A stretch of DNA of 64,000 bases, taken from Herbaspirillum sp. LeCh32-8 (GTDB taxonomy: Bacteria > Pseudomonadota > Gammaproteobacteria > Burkholderiales > Burkholderiaceae_D). The first letter of the stretch is position 1, and every line of letters starts with the position of its first letter. The translations under genes and the position numbers were made by a program. A model generated the notes under the pieces. The model worked only from the letters and a program-made list of their open reading frames with translations. It did not search any database and had not been told where the DNA came from. Location of the stretch: assembly GCF_017814915.1 (NCBI RefSeq), contig NZ_JAGIPZ010000010.1:62001-126000 (forward strand), written 5' to 3'. This document shows, piece after piece, positions 25,031 to 32,698 of the stretch.

Positions 25031-26536
25031 TTATTCTTGCTCGAACCATTCAGGCCAGGAGCTGCGGTGCCGTCGTCCTGCTTCGACATGAGGGATCAAT
25101 CGCTGCGCCAGCACGGGTAAGCGATTCGCTGATTTGGCAATCCGGTATTTGACGATGTGCACGCATTCCCGGTCGCCAAACTCGCAGCGATTGAGCGAGG
25201 TGCCGCCGCAAGGACCGTTCGCCAAGCCTTTGGGACATGTCTCCGGACATATGTAGACGGTGTCCTGCAGGCGGCAGCTGCCGCAGGTATCGCAACCGAC
25301 CAGCGGTCGCTTGACGGCGCGCTCGACGGCGCGCAGTGCGTCCGCCCCCATGCCGGCCTTCCATACCGGCCGCGTTACGCTCCAGCCGAAGGCTCTGCCC
25401 AGCCATCCCCTGCGGTTGAACAGCTTCTCATGCACTGCAGAGAGCAGCGTATATCGGAAGCGCTCCCCACGGGTGGCGGCGACGTCTGACTGCCCTCTTT
25501 TCCAGCCGCCGGGTCCGGGGGAAAAACACACCCGTACCATCCCTGGCATCTGCCAGCTTGCATGCCATTGCTCCCGCCAATCGGCCAGCGAGCTCACGCT
25601 GTCGCGCAGCTCGGCAATCGCTCGCTCCAGCGACAGCAGCTCGTTCAACGTATGCACCCCTGGCATATGTATGCCGGCATAGCCCATCAATTGCAGGCCG
25701 ACGATCTGCAGCGCCAGGCGTTCCAGGCTGCGCGCGTCGGCATGGGCCGGCGATACCAGCTGCTCCCGGGCCAATAGCTCGCGCATGGATGCGGTGATCA
25801 CGATGCCCGGCACATCCCGGAGCATGGCCGCACGCTTGCCGGTCAGCCTCATCACGCAGGCCAGCATGGGTTTCATGCGCGCCTGCGCGCGCATCCAGCT
25901 CAGCGCTTCCATATGCTTGGCGGCATCGAAGCCCAGTTGCAGGGTAAGGAAATCGGCGCCGGCCAGCAGCTTTTTCTGCGCCTTCAGATACTGGGCGCAG
26001 CCTTCTTCCTCGCGGTATTTGAATGGATTCAACGCCGCGCCCAGCAGCCAGTCCGGACCGTGCTCGCGCGCAATTTGCAGCGCGGGCACCGATTCCAGAT
26101 AACGCACCGGCGCCCGGCCGGGATGATGGCCGGGCAAGCGATCGCCGCTGAGCAGCAGCAGTTGCTTCAGGCCTCGGGCCTTCATCGATGCCATCTGCTG
26201 CAACACGTCGGTTCGTTCGCGATCCTTCCCCGAGAAGTGGAGCAAGGAAGAAGCCGGGTCGCCCAACGCCGCTGCGCCTTCCATGGGGCTCATGTCCGAG
26301 TGCAGACCGACGCGATCGGAAAAGGACGGCATCAGCGGCCAGCCCGCCAGATACCCGCGCCGGGTGATTTGCGCAAGCGCGGCGACGCGCGATGGGGAAT
26401 GTTGAGGAATGACTTCCAGCACGCAGACGAACCGACCTTCGTTCAGCGCTTGTTGCAATGGGCTCAAGAACAGCTCGATACCTGACAGATCCGGGGGATG
26501 CGCCAGTGGAGGAGACAAATTATCAAACCGCGCCAT
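25031..26536 (-). CDS. Methylenetetrahydrofolate-reductase-like protein with C-terminal Cys-rich domain
   Basis: 501 aa. The first ~310 residues resemble the MetF/MTHFR TIM barrel ('GRFVCVLEVIPQHSPSRVA', 'ADFLTLQLGFDAAKHMEALS', 'GIHMPGVHTLNELLSLERAI'). The last ~120 form the MTHFR_C-type domain with a cysteine cluster likely to hold zinc or iron-sulphur: 'GCDTCGSCRLQDTVYICPET' then 'CPKGLANGPCGGT'. The start overlaps the end of the flavin reductase gene by 14 bases, so translation is coupled. Placed downstream of mesX-mesD it may supply, or derive, the methyl group used there. MTHFR homology is convincing; the actual reaction and cofactor are uncertain. Confidence 0.75.
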   Translation of the reverse strand: MARFDNLSPPLAHPPDLSGIELFLSPLQQALNEGRFVCVLEVIPQHSPSRVAALAQITRRGYLAGWPLMPSFSDRVGLHSDMSPMEGAAALGDPASSLLHFSGKDRERTDVLQQMASMKARGLKQLLLLSGDRLPGHHPGRAPVRYLESVPALQIAREHGPDWLLGAALNPFKYREEEGCAQYLKAQKKLLAGADFLTLQLGFDAAKHMEALSWMRAQARMKPMLACVMRLTGKRAAMLRDVPGIVITASMRELLAREQLVSPAHADARSLERLALQIVGLQLMGYAGIHMPGVHTLNELLSLERAIAELRDSVSSLADWREQWHASWQMPGMVRVCFSPGPGGWKRGQSDVAATRGERFRYTLLSAVHEKLFNRRGWLGRAFGWSVTRPVWKAGMGADALRAVERAVKRPLVGCDTCGSCRLQDTVYICPETCPKGLANGPCGGTSLNRCEFGDRECVHIVKYRIAKSANRLPVLAQRLIPHVEAGRRHRSSWPEWFEQE

Positions 26537-27029
26537 GCGCGGCGATGTTGCGATACTGCCCTTTGAAGTACAGCAGCGGGCGCAGGTCGACTTCCGGCAG
26601 GTCCAGCGCTTTCACCTCGCCGATGACGATCACGTGATCACCCGCGACGTGTTCGGCGTAGATCTCGCAATCCAGCCAATGCATGCTGCCGGCGATGATT
26701 GGATTGCCCAGCGGGGACTCCCGCCATTCGATCCCATGCCATTTGTCCGCGCCACGCCGGGCGAACTGGTTGGAAATATCGATCTGCTCATCGGACAGGA
26801 TGTTGACCGCGAAGCGGCGCGCCTGACGAATCTTTGGATAGCTGGCCGAACCGGACATGACGCTGAATGACACCAGCGGCGGGCTCATCGACACGCTGTA
26901 AAACGACTGACAAGTGAAGCCGACCGGCTCGCCATCGATCTGTGAGGTAATCACCGTGATGCCGGAGGCGTAGTGTCCGAGCGCTTCGCGAAAGCGCAAC
27001 GGCTCGATGGCGATACTGGAATGTGACAT
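26523..27029 (-). CDS. Flavin reductase (FMN-binding, HpaC/RutF type)
   Basis: 168 aa from ATG 27029; an upstream start at 27053 is possible. Flavin-reductase-like split barrel: 'FREALGHYASGITVITSQID', 'GFTCQSFYSVSMSPPLVSFS', 'FAVNILSDEQIDISNQFA', 'HWLDCEIYAEHVAGDHVIVI'. Such enzymes reduce FMN or FAD with NAD(P)H and hand the reduced flavin to a partner oxygenase. Here the likely partner is MesX, a putative oxygenase in the same cluster. A hairpin with a modest T-tail separates it from mesD, so expression may be lower or independent. Confidence 0.85.
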   Translation of the reverse strand: MSHSSIAIEPLRFREALGHYASGITVITSQIDGEPVGFTCQSFYSVSMSPPLVSFSVMSGSASYPKIRQARRFAVNILSDEQIDISNQFARRGADKWHGIEWRESPLGNPIIAGSMHWLDCEIYAEHVAGDHVIVIGEVKALDLPEVDLRPLLYFKGQYRNIAAHGAV

Positions 27030-27059
27030 GGCAGGTGCCCGGCAGGTGCTCAATAAAAT

Positions 27060-27086
27060 GGCCGTCGCAAACAGCGCGCGACGGCC
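27060..27086. terminator. Hairpin between mesD and the flavin reductase gene
   Basis: GGCCGTCGC/GCGACGGCC stem, 9 bp, 16 bases after the mesD stop. On the minus strand it is followed by ATTTTATT. It may end most mesXD transcripts or act as partial read-through and mRNA-stability element before the flavin reductase. Confidence 0.7.
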
Positions 27087-27102
27087 TTTTCCGTGGATAG
27101 AG

Positions 27103-28131
27103 TTACTTCGCCAGTTCCTGGCGGATGATCTCCGCGCCTGCGCTCAGGGCGTTGAGCTTGCCGCGCGCAACCTCACGCGCCAGAGGCGCCATGCCGCAGT
27201 TGGTGCACGGATAGAGCTTGTCGGCATCGACAAACTTCAGCGCCTGGCGCAAGGTGTTGGCGACTTCCTCAGGCGTTTCAATGGTATTGCTTGCCACGTC
27301 GATGGCGCCCACCATCACCTTCTTGCCGCGGATCAGTTCGATCAGGTCCATCGGAACGTGCGAGTTGTGGCATTCCAGCGAAACGATGTCGATGCTCGAC
27401 TTTTGCAGCTTGGGGAAGGCCTCTTCATATTGACGCCATTCCGAGCCCAGGGTCTTCTTCCAATCCGTATTGGCCTTGATGCCATAGCCGTAGCAAATGT
27501 GGACGGCGGTCTCGCACTTCAGCCCTTCGATTGCGCGCTCCAGCGTGGCCACTCCCCACTCGTTGACTTCATCGAAGAAAACATTGAACGCGGGTTCGTC
27601 GAACTGGATGATGTCGACGCCGGCCGCTTCCAGCTCGCGCGCTTCCTGGTTCAGGATCTTGGCGAATTCCCAGGCCAGCTTTTCACGACTCTTGTAATGA
27701 TCGTCATACAGGGTGTCGATCATCGTCATGGGGCCCGGTAACGCCCACTTGATCGGCTGATTGGTCTGTTGCCTGAGGAACTTTGCATCCTCGACGAACA
27801 CCGGCTTGCGACGCGCCACGGCGCCGAACACGGTCGGCACGCTGGCGTCGTAGCGGTCGCGAATGCGCACGGTCTTGCGGTTCTCGAAATCGACGCCTTC
27901 CAGGTGCTCGATGAAGGTCGTCACGAAGTGCTGGCGCGTCTGTTCGCCGTCGCTGACGATATCAATGCCGGCGTGCTGCTGCTCTTGCAGCGACAGGCGC
28001 AGGGCGTCACGCTTGCCGTCGATCAGTTCCTGGTCTTGCAGCTTCCAGGGGGACCACAGTTTTTCCGGCTCCGCGAGCCAGGAAGGTTTGGGCAGGCTGC
28101 CGGCGGTCGAGGTGGGTAACAGTTTTTTCAC
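27103..28131 (-). CDS. mesD: Core methionine synthase MesD (MetE C-terminal-domain family)
   Basis: 342 aa, only the catalytic half of MetE, without the N-terminal folate-binding half. N-terminal 'LLPTSTAGSLPKPSWLAEPE' and 'GIDIVSDGEQTRQHFVTTFI' are typical. Zinc ligands match MetE: His and Cys in 'VHICYGYG', Glu in 'SLECHNSH', and Cys in 'PCTNCGMAPL'. It should transfer a methyl group to homocysteine. The adjacent DUF1852 gene (mesX) places it in the MesD family of folate-independent methionine synthases, which as I recall needs MesX and aerobic conditions and has an unknown methyl donor. It starts 35 bases after mesX. Distinction from other short MetE-like proteins rests on that neighbour. 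Confidence 0.88.
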   Translation of the reverse strand: MKKLLPTSTAGSLPKPSWLAEPEKLWSPWKLQDQELIDGKRDALRLSLQEQQHAGIDIVSDGEQTRQHFVTTFIEHLEGVDFENRKTVRIRDRYDASVPTVFGAVARRKPVFVEDAKFLRQQTNQPIKWALPGPMTMIDTLYDDHYKSREKLAWEFAKILNQEARELEAAGVDIIQFDEPAFNVFFDEVNEWGVATLERAIEGLKCETAVHICYGYGIKANTDWKKTLGSEWRQYEEAFPKLQKSSIDIVSLECHNSHVPMDLIELIRGKKVMVGAIDVASNTIETPEEVANTLRQALKFVDADKLYPCTNCGMAPLAREVARGKLNALSAGAEIIRQELAK

Positions 28132-28166
28132 AATGGATGACCTGGTGTGTTGAATGAATCAGTAAA

Positions 28167-29150
28167 TCAGTGCGCGTAATTGGCGGACCATTGCGCCAGA
28201 ACCGTCTGGTAAGGTTTGATGAAGTTCTCCTCCACAAACCTGCCCTGTTCCACCGCGAGACGGCTGCGCTCTTCGCGGTCATAGACGATCCGGGTCAATG
28301 AATAGTCCTGGTGCTTCAGGCTGGGTTGATAGGATTTTCCCGCCGCTGAATTGGCGTTGTAGATCTCGGGGCGATAGATCTTCTGGAAGGTATCCATCGT
28401 GCTGATGGTGCTGATCAGCTCAAGGTTCGTGTAGTCGCCCAGCAAGTCGCCCGAGAAGTAAAAGGCCAGCGGCGCTGCGCTGTTGGGCGGCATGAAATAG
28501 CGCACCTTCATGCCCATCTTCTTGAAGTATTCATCGGTCAGGGAATACGCGTCCTGGAGGTATTCCACGCCCAATACAGGATGCCGATTTTCGGTGCGCT
28601 GATAGGTCTTGCTGCTCGACACGCTCAGGCAGATGACGGGCGGCTTCTTGAAATGCGCCTTGTATGCGTCCGAGTTCACGAAGGACTTGAACAACTTGCC
28701 GTGCAGGTCGCCAAAATCCTCCGGTGCGCTGAAGACCGGCTGGTTCCTGTTGCGTTCCAGCAGGACCACGCTGAAGTCGTAGTCGCGGACGTAGGAGGAG
28801 AAATTATTTCCGACAATCCCGGCGATGCGTTCATTGGTGTGGCGATCGATGACGGTGGTTTTCAGGATCTCGATCAACGGCAGCGCGTTGCCGGCGCTCT
28901 CGCCATCGACACTCATCTCGACCGACACGATCTCCAGCTGCACGCTGTAACGGTCGCCGGTGGGATTGTCCCAATCGGCCAGGGCATTGAAGCGGTTGTC
29001 GATCATCCGGAAGGTGTTGCGCAGGTTTTCCCGGCGGCTCTCTCCTCGCGCCAGATTGGCGAAGTTGGTGGTGATGCGCGTGTTCTCCGAAGGACGATAG
29101 TCTTCATCGAAACAAATGCTCTTGATCGCGAAGGTAAATTCTTTGCTCAT
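28167..29150 (-). CDS. mesX: MesX, DUF1852 partner of MesD (putative oxygenase)
   Basis: 327 aa from ATG 29150 (MSKEFTFAIKSICFDEDYRP); the frame is open to 29348 but that part is leader. Family blocks: 'TRITTNFANLARGESRRENL', 'RNTFRMIDNRFNALADWDNP', 'VLGVEYLQDAYSLTDEYFKK', 'YFMPPNSAAPLAFYFSGDLL'. No signal peptide; cytoplasmic. From published genetics as I remember it, MesX is required for MesD to make methionine and is probably oxygen-dependent, but the chemistry is unknown. First gene of the mesX-mesD unit, downstream of a metR-like gene and a candidate MetR site. Confidence 0.9.
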   Translation of the reverse strand: MSKEFTFAIKSICFDEDYRPSENTRITTNFANLARGESRRENLRNTFRMIDNRFNALADWDNPTGDRYSVQLEIVSVEMSVDGESAGNALPLIEILKTTVIDRHTNERIAGIVGNNFSSYVRDYDFSVVLLERNRNQPVFSAPEDFGDLHGKLFKSFVNSDAYKAHFKKPPVICLSVSSSKTYQRTENRHPVLGVEYLQDAYSLTDEYFKKMGMKVRYFMPPNSAAPLAFYFSGDLLGDYTNLELISTISTMDTFQKIYRPEIYNANSAAGKSYQPSLKHQDYSLTRIVYDREERSRLAVEQGRFVEENFIKPYQTVLAQWSANYAH

Positions 29151-29313
29151 GATGTTCCGGTATCCCGATGTCTGAAATGAAGCTGCGTTGGCTTCCTGCT
29201 TCTTCAGTGCTTCGCCCGTTTGTTGCTTGTCTGTTGCCGGCTTTTTTGTCCGGCGGACTGCGCACTGTCGATATCCGGAGTGAATTTTATGTCGATCCAT
29301 CCATGAATAAAAA

Positions 29314-29326
29314 TGAATTGATCTCA
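29314..29326 (-). promoter_or_regulatory. Candidate MetR site in the mesX upstream region
   Basis: On the minus strand TGAGATCAATTCA matches the MetR box TGAA-N5-TTCA at 7 of 8 defined positions. It lies about 165 bases before mesX; a possible -10 box (TAAAAT, 29283-29288 on the minus strand) is downstream, so the site is placed for activation. The remaining 29151-29640 region shows no gene or riboswitch that I can support. Confidence 0.45.
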
Positions 29327-29640
29327 TAAAACCATTAGATTTACTCATGACAAAAATAGATGTGCCGATGCTCGCTCAGGATTGCCCCTCATGCGGAGCC
29401 TTGCGCTGCGCGCTGACGACGGCCGTCGGCCTCGACGTTCAGTCGGGCCGGCAGCCAGGTGAGGGAATTATCGCGAGGGGACGAGTTTGCCTGGGCGGCG
29501 GGGATTTGCTCGCGTCGGATCGATGCGAGCGGGGAGCGATGAAATGGAGCGTGGGTGAGCGCAGTCTCACTCACCGCAGCGGCAGGAACTGATGAATGCA
29601 AGGGCGGCGCTTGCCCGATTTCTCCACGATCGCAGACGGC

Positions 29641-29680
29641 AAAAGCCTGCCGCCCGGCATCAAACGGCGGCGGGGCTTTT
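29641..29680. terminator. Intrinsic terminator overlapping the metR 3' end
   Basis: AAAAGCC..GCCGCC pairs with GGCGGC.GGCTTTT around a short loop; A- and T-runs on both sides. It contains the metR stop codon region and probably separates metR from mesX transcription. Confidence 0.65.
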
Positions 29681-30550
29681 CGCCTGCTCGATGAATGCGC
29701 GCAGGTAGTCGGTACCGACGTCCGCTTCTCGCGCGCCCAGGAAGATGTGCTTGGCGATGCCGTTCTTGCCCAGTCGCACCGGCACCACGTCCATCTTGTC
29801 TGCATACTCCAGCACCAGCCAGCGCGGCAGCGCCGCCACACCGCGACCGCTGGCGACCATCTGCAGCATGATGTCGGTGGTCTCGATCGGCTTGTGACGC
29901 TTGGGCGTGATGCCGGCCGGCGTGAGGAACATGCTGTAGATATCGAGGCGGTCCACCGGCACCGGGTAGGTCACCAACACCTCATTGCTCAGCTGCCTGG
30001 GCTTGACGTATTCCTCCTGCGCCAATTTGTGGTTGCCGGCGACGACCAGGACCTGCTCATAATCGAACACCGGCTCGAACACCAGGCCAGGCTTGTCCAG
30101 CGGATCGGGAGTCACCAACAGGTCGATCTCGTACCCGAACAACGCGCCGATGCCGCCGAACTGGAATTTCTGCTTCACGTCCACATCCACGTCCGGCCAC
30201 GCGGCCAGATAAGGCGACACGACCTTCAACAACCATTGGTAACAGGGATGACATTCCATGCCGATGCGCAGCGCGCCGCGCTCGCCCTGGGCGAACTGCT
30301 GCAAACGCTCTTCCGCCAGGTTCAGCTGCGGCAGGACCCGGTTGGCCACTGCCAGCAGGTACTGGCCGGCTTGGGTCAGGCGCAGGCTGCGCCCTTCTCT
30401 CAACCAGATATCGGTGCCCAGCTGCTGCTCCAGCTTCTTCATGCTGTGGCTCAAGGCCGACTGCGTCACATGCAGCACGCCCGCCGCTGCGGTCAGAGAG
30501 CCTTGCTTTTCCACCTCTTGCACGATGGACAGATGAATGCGATCAAGCAT
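29660..30550 (-). CDS. metR: MetR-type LysR-family regulator
   Basis: 296 aa. N-terminal helix-turn-helix ('KQGSLTAAAGVLHVTQSALS', 'HSMKKLEQQLG') and a substrate domain from about 90. Resemblance to E. coli MetR is strong at 'LRIGMECHPCYQWL', 'VFEPVFDYEQVLVVAGNHKL', 'EVLVTYPVPVDRLDIYSMFL' and 'QMVASGRGVAALPRWLV'. MetR activates methionine-synthesis genes with homocysteine as co-effector. A perfect MetR box lies 7 bases upstream of its start, which fits autorepression. It precedes mesX in the same direction, so regulation of the mesXD unit by homocysteine is the natural inference. Confidence 0.85.
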   Translation of the reverse strand: MLDRIHLSIVQEVEKQGSLTAAAGVLHVTQSALSHSMKKLEQQLGTDIWLREGRSLRLTQAGQYLLAVANRVLPQLNLAEERLQQFAQGERGALRIGMECHPCYQWLLKVVSPYLAAWPDVDVDVKQKFQFGGIGALFGYEIDLLVTPDPLDKPGLVFEPVFDYEQVLVVAGNHKLAQEEYVKPRQLSNEVLVTYPVPVDRLDIYSMFLTPAGITPKRHKPIETTDIMLQMVASGRGVAALPRWLVLEYADKMDVVPVRLGKNGIAKHIFLGAREADVGTDYLRAFIEQAKSPAAV

Positions 30551-30556
30551 GGTAAA

Positions 30557-30569
30557 TGAATGAAATTCA
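30557..30569. promoter_or_regulatory. Perfect MetR box at the metR start
   Basis: TGAATGAAATTCA is an exact TGAA-N5-TTCA palindrome; with flanks it reads ATGAATGAAATTCAT. It lies 7 bases in front of the metR start codon, overlapping the ribosome-binding region. Confidence 0.7.
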
Positions 30570-30798
30570 TGATTTTTTCACAGAAGACGATTTTACTTCA
30601 TCGCTGATACGCCCGTAAAAACGCTCCTTATCCAGTCGACGCCGCTCCCGACACGGATCAACGCTGTCTCGACAGTGTCAGCTTATCGTCAGTGGTTTGT
30701 CAGTGCATCATGTAAAGATTGCATGACGCAACGATGCTCTGGGAAGCATCCTCATACGCGCTTTTCAAAAAAATCCAACGGCATCCAAAGGGGGAATC

Positions 30799-31203
30799 TT
30801 GGACAAGGGGCACGCGCAATCGATCGATTGGCTGCAGCGGCACTGTGATCTGCTGCATCGGAAAGCGAACGATGTATGGAACGAACTGACCGGCGCCATG
30901 GCGCCGGCGATGTCGTCGACGGAGCCCGCCGAGCGGCTGTTCACTCAGCTGCTTGATGCGGAAATCGCGCTGTGCCGGGCCATCGGCCTCAAGGCCCACC
31001 TGGAAGGCGAGGACAAATCCCTGCGCTTTGACGATGCCAGCATCGGCGGCCTGTTCGAGCGGGTCCATACGGAAGAGACCGCACTGGTCGACCAGTTTGA
31101 ACGATGGAAGGGAAAAACGGCGCCGCCTCTGGCCGCCGTTGACCTGGCGCCGTGGCGCGAGGCGATGGCCTCTTACTTTCGCGCTTCGCCCGGAGAGATC
31201 TGA
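30799..31203 (+). CDS. Hypothetical helical protein, TTG start
   Basis: 134 aa. The likely start is TTG 30799, preceded by AAAGGGGGAA at good distance; no ATG fits. Predicted all-helical and soluble ('IDWLQRHCDLLHRKANDVWN', 'ERLFTQLLDAEIALCRAIGL', 'GLFERVHTEETALVDQFERW'); no domain recognised. Alone on the plus strand, divergent from metR. The 30570-30798 gap shows no clear element. Confidence 0.65.
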   Translation: MDKGHAQSIDWLQRHCDLLHRKANDVWNELTGAMAPAMSSTEPAERLFTQLLDAEIALCRAIGLKAHLEGEDKSLRFDDASIGGLFERVHTEETALVDQFERWKGKTAPPLAAVDLAPWREAMASYFRASPGEI

Positions 31204-31454
31204 AGTACCCTGCCGCGGCAGCGGCCCCACGCATGTCGTCCACCGCCGCTGCCCATCTGACTTACGCCCCCTCACCGCGGCTCACGCCGAGTCAACGCGC
31301 GCGTCTTTTCTCGACGCTTGCAAGGCTTATAGCGCGTGATACCCTAGCCGCCAGCGGACGACGAGCACCTCCTCGCTTGTCTGTGAGCCTGACCACGTCG
31401 CCCCCTTGCCCAAACGGCAGCGCCCTCCATTCAACGCACACCAGGAAAATCGAC

Positions 31455-31814
31455 ATGACCGACCAGGCCCGACATCTCCGCATCGACAATATCGAATTCA
31501 ACGTCGCCGACATCGCACGCAGCAAGGCGTTCTACGGCAGGGTGTTCGGCTGGAGCTTCGTGGACTACGGCCCCGCCTATACCGAGTTCAGCGACGGCCG
31601 CCTGGCGGGCGGCTTCACCACCGGCGAGCCGGTCAGGCCTGGCGGCCCGCTGGTCATCCTGTATGCCGACGATCTTGAGGCCATTCAACGCAAGCTCATC
31701 GACGCCGGCGCCGCCATCAGCCGCCAGACCTTCTCTTTCCCGGGCGGCAAACGTTTCCACTTCATCGACCCCGACGGTTATGAATTAGCAGTGTGGTGCG
31801 CCGACGCAGCGTAA
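31455..31814 (+). CDS. VOC-superfamily protein (glyoxalase/bleomycin-resistance-like)
   Basis: 119 aa from ATG 31455; an upstream open stretch to 31152 is not convincing. One VOC fold: 'RIDNIEFNVADIARSKAFYG', 'VFGWSFVDYGPAYTEFSDGR', 'GGPLVILYADDLEAIQRKLI', 'FHFIDPDGYELAVW'. The first metal-ligand position is Glu ('NIEFNV') instead of the usual His, as in the predicted lactoylglutathione-lyase-like subgroup. Substrate unknown. Not in an evident operon. Confidence 0.8.
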   Translation: MTDQARHLRIDNIEFNVADIARSKAFYGRVFGWSFVDYGPAYTEFSDGRLAGGFTTGEPVRPGGPLVILYADDLEAIQRKLIDAGAAISRQTFSFPGGKRFHFIDPDGYELAVWCADAA

Positions 31815-31951
31815 CAAGGCATCAACGACCTCTCGCCAAGTCGAACAGGCAAAACCGACGAGAACGGTTCGGGAGAGGTGGCCCATCTGCGTCCGGGTCA
31901 AGGCGCCTTCGGTAATGCGATAATTGTGCCTGGTCATTTTTTCCCATCGCG

Positions 31952-32263
31952 ATGAAAGTGAAAGCCACGTCTCTTGATCTTCTCTGTCCCACCTGCGGCA
32001 TGACCGTCCTGCAAGTGCACGCCCAGACACGGCCGATACAAGAAAACAAGATCACTTGCCCCGCCTGCAAAGAGCAGACCAGGATCGCCTTGATGCACAC
32101 AGCTTACGGGTCGACCTTCCAGGCCTATCTGCGGGATTTCAAGAACAAGGGAAAAATCCCTTTGTACGAGCCGCACCTGACGCCGTATGGAAAGTCCCGG
32201 CCAACCAAGAGCGATGCAAAGGCAAAGCGCAAGGGTGCGCAGCCAACGTCGGACCACGGCTGA
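31952..32263 (+). CDS. Small zinc-ribbon hypothetical protein
   Basis: 103 aa starting MKVKATSLDLLCPTCGMTVL. Two CPxC knuckles ('CPTC' and 'CPAC', 28 residues apart) suggest a zinc ribbon; the C-terminal third is basic and probably disordered ('KSRPTKSDAKAKRKGAQPTS'). Nucleic-acid or protein binding is possible, but I do not recognise the family. Confidence 0.65.
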   Translation: MKVKATSLDLLCPTCGMTVLQVHAQTRPIQENKITCPACKEQTRIALMHTAYGSTFQAYLRDFKNKGKIPLYEPHLTPYGKSRPTKSDAKAKRKGAQPTSDHG

Positions 32264-32264
32264 A

Positions 32265-32660
32265 GCGCCGCCGGTCGGCCTCTTCGCCAGCCCGGACTAT
32301 CTGGCGCGGCATGGCATGCCGGCTCCCGGCAGCGAATGCGCGGGCCATGAGATCGTGGCCTACAAGCCTTATACAGCGCCTGCGAAGGCGTTTTCGCTGG
32401 TGGATGAACCCTGCATGCGAAGGTGCGATTGTGGCGCTGATGAATTCAGGCCTGATGTTGAGACGGGTGGTTGCAGCTGGCCCGGGCATCGGGGAAATGC
32501 CCCTGCACGTGGGCGAAGCGATGGACTGGTGCCGATTTGGGCGCAGAAAGTGCGCAAGCCGGATGACGGCGTCTGGCTGGTCATGCATCCGGATCTGCGC
32601 GGCACCGCGAGGGCTCGGACCGTCGCAGACTTGCTCGCGACCGCAATTCGTTCCGGCAGA
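32265..32660 (+). pseudogene. Remnant of a LysR-family regulator, C-terminal part, frameshifted
   Basis: Pieces of a LysR substrate-binding domain appear in order but in two frames: 'PVGLFASPDYLARHGMPAPG' and following (32265-32415, frame 3), 'GAIVALMNSGLMLRRVVAAG' with 'PGIGEMPLHVGEAM' (about 32416-32526, frame 1), then 'LVPIWAQKVRKPDDGVWLVM' with 'HPDLRGTARARTVADLLATA' (frame 3 again). No helix-turn-helix part is found upstream, where an unrelated gene ends at 32263. A decayed gene truncated at the N-terminus with at least two indels. Confidence 0.72.
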
Positions 32661-32698
32661 ACGGGGACACCCAGCTCCCCATCACTCTCGATTCTCAC

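Noticed and set aside
29151-29348. SAM or SAH riboswitch, or coding extension, upstream of mesX
   Set aside because: I looked for SAM/SAH riboswitch cores and saw none; the open frame lacks family similarity before MSKEF.
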